From: Pavlovales sp. CCMP2436
Lineage: Eukaryota > Haptophyta > Pavlovophyceae > Pavlovales
Length of the DNA: 12,257 nucleotides
Direction of reading: 5' to 3'
Assembly (NCBI GenBank): GCA_026770615.1
Contig: MU632162.1
Span: 6,636 to 18,892 of the forward strand
The translations under genes and the position numbers were made by a program. Shown here piece after piece: positions 7,018 through 12,257 of this stretch. The notes below the pieces were generated by a model. The model ran no database searches, had not been told where the DNA came from, and saw nothing but the letters and a program-made list of their open reading frames with translations. How positions within the stretch are numbered: position 1 is the first letter of the stretch; every line of letters starts with the position of its first letter.

Positions 7018-7134
7018 GCCGACCCGACGGTGATACCCCTAGTAAGCCCCACCTGGGGCACACATTTCAGGCGAAGCCCAAGTTATGAACGACCCCCCCC
7101 ACCCCCCCCGTGCGCGGGCTACCGTATAGGTTAC
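7018..7134. repeat. Inverted copy of the 5120-5226 repeat
   Basis: GACGGTGATACCCCTAGTAA, AGCCCCACCTGG and CGGGCTACCGTATA are the complement of the left copy. Two C runs replace its G run. A shorter GGTGATAGTGATACC variant lies just upstream near 6984-6998. Confidence 0.65.
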
Positions 7135-7159
7135 ATGACGAGCAAGAGCCAATCAGACT

Positions 7160-7401
7160 TATGTGCTATATGCGGAAGCGCGCGCACGGGGGTGGGTGGG
7201 GCCTCGCTCGGGAATCACCGACTTTTGTCTGCCCCGGGTGCGCCTCACGTGGGGTATCACCGTCGGGGCTCAAGTCCCAGGTGCAACTATCACACCCGGG
7301 GTGTTAGTAATAGTACTCAGCCAGTTAGATAGTGTGCCTTTTTAAAAATGCGATCCCCCGCCCCCCATTGTACTTCTGTAGAGTGGGTACGTTCAACTTT
7401 A
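7160..7401 (+). repeat. Direct repeat 2 (copy of 5399-5654)
   Basis: Same order of blocks as copy 1, ending in GGGTACGTTCAAC. The two copies bracket about 1.5 kb of other repeats. From 7402 to 7677 I see no gene; this stretch would hold the 3' flank of the minus-strand zinc-finger exons. Confidence 0.6.
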
Positions 7402-7677
7402 TTTTGGGGGTAATTAACGCAGGGGGACGTTTTGCGCCGCAGGCAGAGAAAAAAAGAATGTAAATAGGGGCGGGTTACGAATGATATTCGAGTCTGACAG
7501 TGTTACTGGCAGCACTCTGTATCGATGACGGAATTGCGGTCAGCGCTCGTCCGAGTTGGCGCGGGGTCTGATCAAGATTGAGGAACTCGCGTAGCCGAAC
7601 GAGTCGGTCGCGTTAAGTTTTCGCGGTTTGTGAGTGTGCGTGGCCGGTCAGGACCTGCATGCGGCGGCGCTCGGCGT

Positions 7678-7958
7678 TTACTTGCGCTGGATCTCGAAGG
7701 TGCGAGTCACTTTGTTGAGGTACAGCTTGAACTTGGTGGAGGTGGTGAGGCGCAGCGCCCCAGCGTGGCGGCGCATGATGTGCCCCTGTGCAGCGCGCCG
7801 TCGGGGGGGGGGGTTGACGCACAGGGACGTCTGACGCGCGAGTCCATCAGGCGGTGAGCGAGGCACACCGTGCTCACCCTCATATCCCCATGCTTGTTTT
7901 CCTTCATCGTCTTCTCGCAGCACAGGCAGCGGGAGCGCGCGTCGACGATGTGCTTGGC
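7678..7958 (-). CDS. C-terminal exons encoding a single C2H2/BED-like zinc finger
   Basis: Two exons on the minus strand, 7958-7878 and 7785-7678 (TAA), join in phase 0 over a 92-bp intron with a GTGAGC donor, a C11 tract and a CACAG acceptor. The 62-residue product has C11-x2-C14-x14-H29-x4-H34 (RCLCCEKTMK then GHIMRRH), the spacing of a C2H2/BED-type zinc-binding module split by the intron. It continues with a basic tail (TKFKLYLNKVTRTFEIQRK). Such a module usually binds nucleic acid. The first exon is preceded by CTAG, read here as an acceptor rather than an in-frame TAG. It could be the end of the large unidentified gene upstream: splicing from GTGCGG at 8209 would join AGC in phase 0. 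I keep it separate because that donor is unproven. Confidence 0.55.
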
Positions 7959-8038
7959 CTAGTCACTGTCGATGCGCTGCCGCTTGGAGAGGTCGGCGAC
8001 CGCCCTCGCGTGTGAGAACTTTGTGCGTACTGACGGTC

Positions 8039-8263
8039 GTCCCAGTCGAGGCGCCGCTCGCTGCCGGCGAGCACGCGCTGTGGGCAGCGCAGCATGGCGA
8101 CGGACCCCGCGGGGGCAGTCGAGGGGTTGGCCTCCTCCCAGTCGAGGCGCCGCTCGCTGCCGGCGGGCTAGAGCTGCGGCAGTGACTTCTCCCAGTCGAG
8201 GCGCCGCACGCTGCCGGCGGGCGCGCGCTGCAGCAGTGACTTGAGGAAGGCGATGCGCCCAGG
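8039..8263 (-). repeat. 54-bp coding tandem repeat (RRLDW units)
   Basis: On the minus strand a 54-bp unit (AAGTCACTGC to CTCGACTGGGAG) occurs twice in tandem, from about 8251 to 8144. A third partial copy of its GCCGGCAGCGAGCGGCGCCT core lies near 8044-8072. The first unit reads KSLLQRAPAGSVRRLDWE and the second KSLPQL-stop-PAGSERRLDWE. The second unit has TAG where the first has GCG. Confidence 0.7.
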
Positions 8264-11200
8264 GTCCTCCTCGCCCTGGCACTGCGGGAGGTTGAGGGTG
8301 CGAGCGTGGCGCCACGACTGGGCCTTGGACGCGTGCATGACATCCATCGACAGTGCGCGCTGTAAGAGTGTTCCGTTTCGCCCGCCACAGTAGGCGACGA
8401 GCGCAGACTGGTTGTCGGGCAGCGCGGCAAGGCCGGAGAGCTCGCGGAGGAAGTTGGTCCGGGCCAAGAAATGGTCCAAGACCAGGGCCTTCTCATCGAT
8501 CGAGAGGTAAGGACCGAAGATGCACGCACCGGATGACGGGGAGCTCACGAGGAGGACGAGCGGGCCGGTCTCGTAGAACCGGACGGCGTAAAGCCTGCAG
8601 AGTGTCAAGCGGGGGAGGGGGGAGGGGCAGTCAGATGGGCGATCAGCGACGCGCGTACGAGAAGAGATGTCAGCATCGCGTGCGCGAGAGGGTGAGCTTA
8701 TGACTAGAGAGACTGCACTGTGCACCCGTTCTCGCCGTTGCCGAACGGGTCCGCATCGTGCGGGTTCGCGAAAGCAGCGGAGATCGAGCAGGCGTCGATA
8801 CGCGACTTCCACGCCACGCGCTGCAGGAGCAGCTCCGTCTCGTGCCTGCCCTGAATGCAGAACACGACGAAGCCTGCGTCGGCCGCGTGCCTGAGAACCT
8901 TCATGCTTTGGTCCGCGAGCGCGCGCGAGAGGACAGCAGTCGGAGGCGTGTAGCACTGCTGGCTGCCATCGCCCTTCTTGAACGCGCCCGCTGCGTCGTT
9001 GCCAGGCAAGAAGTCGATGATCACGGTGAAGATCTTGCGCGCCGCGCCGTTGCCAAGCGCCTCCAAAGCGCCGTTCACGAGTGCGTCGGACGCAGCGTGC
9101 TGCTTCATCAAGCCTGTCGCGCACGTCTCGTACTTGCCGTTCTTGCGGCGCTTGAATAGAGATACATTGGTTGAGTTGCCCTGCGTGCGAGGCAAGGTAT
9201 AGATAGGCAAGGGGGGTTGCACGAAGTGGAGGTATGTAGCACAGAAGCGCCAGCCCCTCTCGATCAAACGACAAACGCGGGGGCAAAGTGCGGGCGAAGT
9301 TGAGTCACGCATCGACTCACGATGATCGGCCACGAAGGGCACTGCACGATCTTGCTGAGACAGTTCATCCAGCGGCTGACGTAGGCATCGCGCTCTACGC
9401 GCGTCGGGCTGCCCCCCTTCAACAGCTCGAGCAGCTCACGCTGGAAACGCGCGGCCGACTCCGGATCGGCCGCCACTCCGCCACCAGCGAGGCCGGACGT
9501 CGCCAAGCCAGCGATGAGGTCGTGGAAGACGTACTCCTTGATCATCGTCGTGGCCAACAGGGTCTGGAGGAGCGAGTTCAAAGTCGGGTTCTCGAGCAGG
9601 CAGTCGACTTCTTCGTAGATTCCTGCGGGGGCGGTCGGGAAGGAGAGATGAAGCGCGTGGGCGGTGCACGACTGGGCGGCAGCCGTGCGCACCGAGCATG
9701 TCGCGCGAGGATGCAATGCCTTTGCGGCGTTGAGTAAAACTGGTCGCCTCGAAACTATGGACGGATAGGAAAATGTCATGGTTCTGCTCATTCGAATAGA
9801 TCTACCCTAAAGTTTGATTAAAGGAGAAAGTTACTGTACAATGACAAACCCGGAATATTGTATATAGTTCCTTGCCTATCATAAACATAGTTCCTTGCAT
9901 TTTTCTTCTGCTGCTGCGCTTTAAGTGAGCATCCGGATCCGTAACTTTACATATAGCGGCTCAGCATGATTCAACAGGTGTTGTTCACATTATTTTATAA
10001 ATTAATTTCATAAATTATCCACACCGTATTGACTGAAGATAGATTATTTGATTAGGCGAGTAGTGCGGCAACAGCGCGATGAGAGAGACTGAGACCGACG
10101 AATAATGAGAACCCCAGCTAGTACAAGATGAGACCAAGAGCCAACGAGCCCCGCGCTGACCCGCTGAGTTCCGCACCGACGGGAGCGGCCCGCGCGCCAG
10201 GCAACGGCGCGGGTGGAACCGCACAGCGTGTGGGAATTATACCAACATGACGTCATCCTCCTCCACGACGAACGTGGAGCTGGTCTCCTGCAAGACGCTG
10301 AGCACATTCGGCTGCCACGAGATGAACCCGAGACCCAAGTTCAACGAGATCAACGTGATCGAGAAGAACTCCTCGCGGCCTGGCAACAGCGCGAGATGAG
10401 AGAGACCGAGACCAACGAGTAACGAGAACCCCAGCTAGTACAAGATGAGACCAAGAGCCGACGAGCCCCGCCCTGACCTGCTGAGCCCGCACGTCGTCGC
10501 CGAGCCTCGCGCCAAGCACCGCACGCCCAGCCATCCTGCATCTGGAGAGCGAAGACCGCCACTCCCAGGATCTTGCTGCCGTCGCCTTGCCCGCGCCAAG
10601 CCGCCGAGTCCTTGCCGAGCCAACGCGCCCCCGTCGAGTCACCGAGCCAAGCGTTCACCCTACAAGCCCAAGATAAGCCGCCGCGCTGTGCTGCCGCGCC
10701 GTCATGAACGCGCCACCGTCCAGTCGCCGCCCACCACCGAGTCCACCAAGTTCAAGACCAAGACCGCAGCAAAGTCCGCAGAACAACGTTCCGCTCTCGG
10801 AGATGCACTGCTGTCGCCCGCGTCGCCGCGCTGCACCATTCAGCCGCCGCGCCGCCAAGATCAAGACCGAGACAAGGCGACCAAATAAGTTCGCCGCGCA
10901 ATCCCGCCCCACCCTCGTCCGCCGCGCAGTGCGCCGTGGATGTCTGGACGCAGCCTGATCGCCCTCATGTTCTCTTGCATCAACCAGTGAGCAACGAGAT
11001 ATGAGTTCGTGTGGGGGTGTTGGTAAATGCCAGACAAGGGTGCCTGGCGCTTCTACCGGACTCTGCCAGCATGAGCCTGCCTGGCACCGGATTGGCGATT
11101 TATTGGCTGATTGCCAATAAATTGCTGTCCGTTACGTGTGTCAGTTGTTCAACGATGTGATAGTCTTTGCCCCCTGACGGGAGCGGCCCGCGCGCCAGGC

Positions 11201-11539
11201 AACGGCGCGGGTGAAACCGTACAGCGTGTGGAAATTATACCAACACAGTGTTTTAAATGACTCAGTATGTTCTGTGTGGCTGTCCAAGCTGTCCGCCCGG
11301 AGAGACTGATCACCTATGACTGAGTACCACTGAGAGTCACTGAGGGCAATGGGTCAAGGTGAAGGCCAGGTGTCCCCAAGAGAATACTTGTAATGCACTT
11401 CTTGGGATGCATTTACTAGACTCAACATGTTTGATTGGAGGCCGCGCGTCAGCTCAAACAACCTTTATGCCTTGTTGGGGTCCCACATGCGCGCGGCGAG
11501 TTCGCGCCGGACTTCCTCCGCACTCGATCCCAGCAACTC
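8168..11539 (-). CDS. Unidentified multi-exon gene, 5' end outside or unresolved
   Basis: I do not recognise this protein. Five exons fit together: 11539-11471, 9801-9693, 9622-9321, 9180-8726 and 8594-8168, with phases 0, 1, 0 and 2 matching at each junction, for about 453 codons. Acceptors such as CCCCGCAG (9623) and CTCTGCAG (8595) follow pyrimidine tracts, and donors are GTGCGC, GTGAGT and GTGCAC. The first intron would use a GC donor (AAG|GCATAA), so exon 1 is the least certain. Without that splice its frame meets TAA at 11465. The product is soluble-looking, mixed helix and strand, with segments such as SSRDMLGIYEEVDCLLENP, ARKIFTVIIDFLPGND, DAGFVVFCIQGRHETELL and LYAVRFYETGPLVLLVSS. 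There is no signal peptide or membrane segment. It ends at a TAG inside a tandem repeat, or may continue by splicing into the zinc-finger exons at 7958. No ATG start is visible. Confidence 0.6.
9979..10247. mobile_element. LTR-like sequence with TGTTG...CAACA ends
   Basis: The 269-bp stretch begins TGTTGTTCACATT and ends ATTATACCAACA, giving 5-bp terminal inverted repeats of the TG...CA type used by LTR retrotransposons. Parts recur nearby: 10067-10170 at 10382-10486, and 10178-10247 at 11176-11245. Orientation cannot be decided because both strands give TG...CA. No reverse transcriptase or integrase is present. It lies within the large first intron of the unidentified gene. Confidence 0.5.
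10247..10399 (+). CDS. Small ORF directly after the LTR-like sequence
   Basis: A 50-codon ORF starts with the ATG overlapping the CAACA end and reads MTSSSSTTNVELVSC, then NPRPKFNEINVIEKN, to TGA. A Ser/Thr-rich start next to an LTR recalls the beginning of a gag gene, but it is too short to prove and has no nucleocapsid knuckle. It stops as the second copy of the 10067 repeat begins. Confidence 0.2.
   Translation: MTSSSSTTNVELVSCKTLSTFGCHEMNPRPKFNEINVIEKNSSRPGNSAR
10382..10486. repeat. Partial second copy of the LTR-like sequence (block A)
   Basis: GGCAACAGCGCG, ATGAGAGAGAC and GAGAACCCCAGCTAGTACAA align with 10067-10170. The start of the LTR-like unit (TGTTGTTCAC) is missing here. Confidence 0.75.
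10487..11175 (+). other. T-poor, GC-rich intronic stretch between the two partial LTR copies
   Basis: About 690 bp separate block A (10382-10486) from block B (11176-11245), which are adjacent in the intact unit, so this is probably an insertion or rearrangement. To about 10960 it is poor in T on + and reads as a 147-codon Arg/Pro/Ser-rich ORF (10445-10888) without a recognisable domain; low T explains the open frame. No gene is supported. Confidence 0.4.
11098..11122. other. Perfect hairpin, 10-bp stem
   Basis: ATTTATTGGC, loop TGATT, GCCAATAAAT. It lies inside the insertion between the two LTR fragments. Function unknown. Confidence 0.7.
11176..11245. repeat. Partial second copy of the LTR-like sequence (block B)
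   Basis: GACGGGAGCGGCCCGCGCGC to ATTATACCAACA aligns with 10178-10247 with only a few mismatches over 70 bp. It keeps the CAACA terminus. Confidence 0.8.
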
Positions 11540-11741
11540 CTGCGCGAGCTCGAGGCGGTGCCGCACGCAGTTGTGTGCGTGTGTGTGAGGGTAGGGGGGG
11601 GGGTTAGGAAGGAGGTCACTGTATCCACTCACCAACACCAGGAAGACCGAATAGCTTGTACCTGTATATTTAGAATAGAACGGGCAGGCGTAACCGCCTT
11701 TTCTGTGGACCATTTTGTGGAAGGGTGGCAAGTTCCTTATG

Positions 11742-11812
11742 GTCCGGGAAAGCCCGGACTGGGGACTCAAACTGGCAATAATCGAATCCTGGATTCTGAG
11801 TGGTCAGAATCC
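11742..11812. other. Two perfect hairpins in close succession
   Basis: GTCCGGG-AAAG-CCCGGAC lies at 11742-11759 and GGATTCTGA-GTGG-TCAGAATCC at 11791-11812. The stretch 11540-11830 otherwise lies upstream of the first visible exon of the unidentified minus-strand gene, with a C9 tract near 11595-11603, and no other gene is seen. It does not fold as a tRNA. Confidence 0.6.
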
Positions 11813-11873
11813 TTACCTTGACACACACCCTCGATTGAGCAGGTAGGTGGCCGATGCCGTTGATAACGGTCCC

Positions 11874-11922
11874 AACCCTGCCCCTTTCAAATAGGATATT
11901 TATCCTTTGTGAAGGATGGGTT
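11874..11922. other. Long imperfect hairpin
   Basis: AACCC...CCTTTCAAA pairs with TTTGTGAAGG..GGGTT around a GGATATTTATCC apex. It lies immediately before a copy of the CACGCTGTAGCCGACG repeat end (11926-11941), so it may be the terminus of a repeat element. Confidence 0.5.
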
Positions 11923-12020
11923 CGGCACGCTGTAGCCGACGAACCGCGCGGCGGGGACCTAGGGTCGCCTCACATTGCCGTGGACGGGACGGCATGGGGA
12001 TAGCCAGGAATCAATCTATA

Positions 12021-12118
12021 ATTTATTCCGCCCACGTCTCTCAACGCCGTCGGTTCATAACGACGTCACTCTCGCGAGTGAATCCGCCGTGCCAGCAGGT
12101 ACCTTCAGCGCAAGCTGG
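12021..12118. repeat. Dispersed repeat, copy 2 (inverted relative to 2276-2373)
   Basis: The complement of this stretch matches the 2.3-kb copy through GCGGAATAAATT, CGTCGTTATGAA and ACCTGCTGG. Similarity may extend weakly to about 12150. Confidence 0.6.
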
Positions 12119-12188
12119 AGGCCCACCTCTGACAAAAAAAACATCATTTGAGTTGTCGAACGAGCCCACGTTCTCGTTCAAAGCCACA

Positions 12189-12257
12189 CTCCGTCTCCGT
12201 CGCCGTCGCCTCCGCAGCCTCCATTGCCGCCACGCGCCGTCGCCGCCGCCGCCGCCG
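12189..12257 (+). repeat. CCG/CGT trinucleotide-rich end of window
   Basis: GTC/GCC trinucleotides degrade into pure CCG repeats at the window edge. It may encode a repeat in a gene beyond the window or be a CpG-rich promoter. Nothing more can be said from here. Confidence 0.5.

Noticed and set aside
7959..8170. Possible reassignment of TAG as a sense codon, because TAG interrupts otherwise protein-like frames near 8168 and 7960
   Set aside because: The 7960 TAG is a good splice acceptor (CTAG|GCC), the 8168 TAG may be spliced out or a true stop, and APH-1 ends at TAG exactly at the family's expected length.
8168..9286. 372-codon minus-strand ORF in a different frame over 9286-8600
   Set aside because: Its upstream part is Arg-rich and reads through two introns in the wrong frame. 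Only its last part (from 8594) coincides with a real exon.
8353..9737. Plus-strand ORFs at 8353-8703, 8758-9159 and 9288-9737
   Set aside because: They are Arg-rich antisense shadows of the minus-strand exons, which have splice sites and consistent phases.
10445..10888. 147-codon Arg/Pro-rich plus-strand ORF
   Set aside because: It overlaps the LTR block A repeat and lies in T-poor DNA where stops are rare. Parallel ORFs exist in other frames and on the other strand.
11742..11830. tRNA or tRNA-derived SINE suggested by AATCGAATCC and GAGTGGTC
   Set aside because: The boxes are in the wrong order, there is no cloverleaf, and two simple hairpins explain the sequence.

Overview
This window is nuclear DNA of a GC-rich microbial eukaryote. 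Genes are split by spliceosomal introns with GT donors and AG acceptors, intergenic DNA is full of transposon-like repeats, and there is no prokaryotic operon logic. One gene is a full-length APH-1, the gamma-secretase scaffold subunit. APH-1 is found in animals, plants and many protists but is, to my knowledge, absent from dikaryotic fungi, so an alga, a protist or an early-diverging fungus is more likely. The species cannot be named from this sequence.

Layout: 1-990 is a strand-biased region, G/T-rich on + and A/C-rich on -, with a low-complexity Pro/Thr/Gln-rich ORF on - that may or may not be a gene. 1001-1742 (+) is a TLC-domain membrane protein of the TRAM/LAG1/CLN8 fold with one clear intron and one probable small intron. 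1743-2840 holds AT-rich simple repeats, a dispersed repeat, a small foldback and a CGACCGC-type minisatellite. 2961-4965 (-) is APH-1 in four exons whose phases all agree. Its last exon sits between the arms of a long inverted repeat, intron 3 carries a MITE-like element, and intron 2 carries a 141-bp insert between 11-bp duplications.

4966-7677 has no convincing gene. It is a nested repeat domain: GGTATCACCGTC-type repeats in inverted and direct copies, a TA-flanked small element, an element with 27-bp perfect ends and internal TTTCTTAA repeats, a GC-rich island, and a quasi-periodic TACG array with a 68-bp higher-order unit.

7678-11539 (-) is at least one multi-exon gene that I cannot identify. 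Five exons (11539-8168) join with consistent phase, and two further exons (7958-7678) encode a single C2H2/BED-like zinc finger that may be its true C-terminus. The roughly 1.67-kb first intron seen in the window is filled with LTR-retrotransposon fragments. 11540-12257 holds hairpin-forming DNA, a second copy of the 2.3-kb dispersed repeat, and a CCG-rich end.

The genes do not form an obvious pathway. The TLC protein and APH-1 are both multi-pass endomembrane proteins and are convergently oriented. The clearest shared feature is intron architecture: several introns end in a homopolymeric or near-homopolymeric C tract just before the AG.
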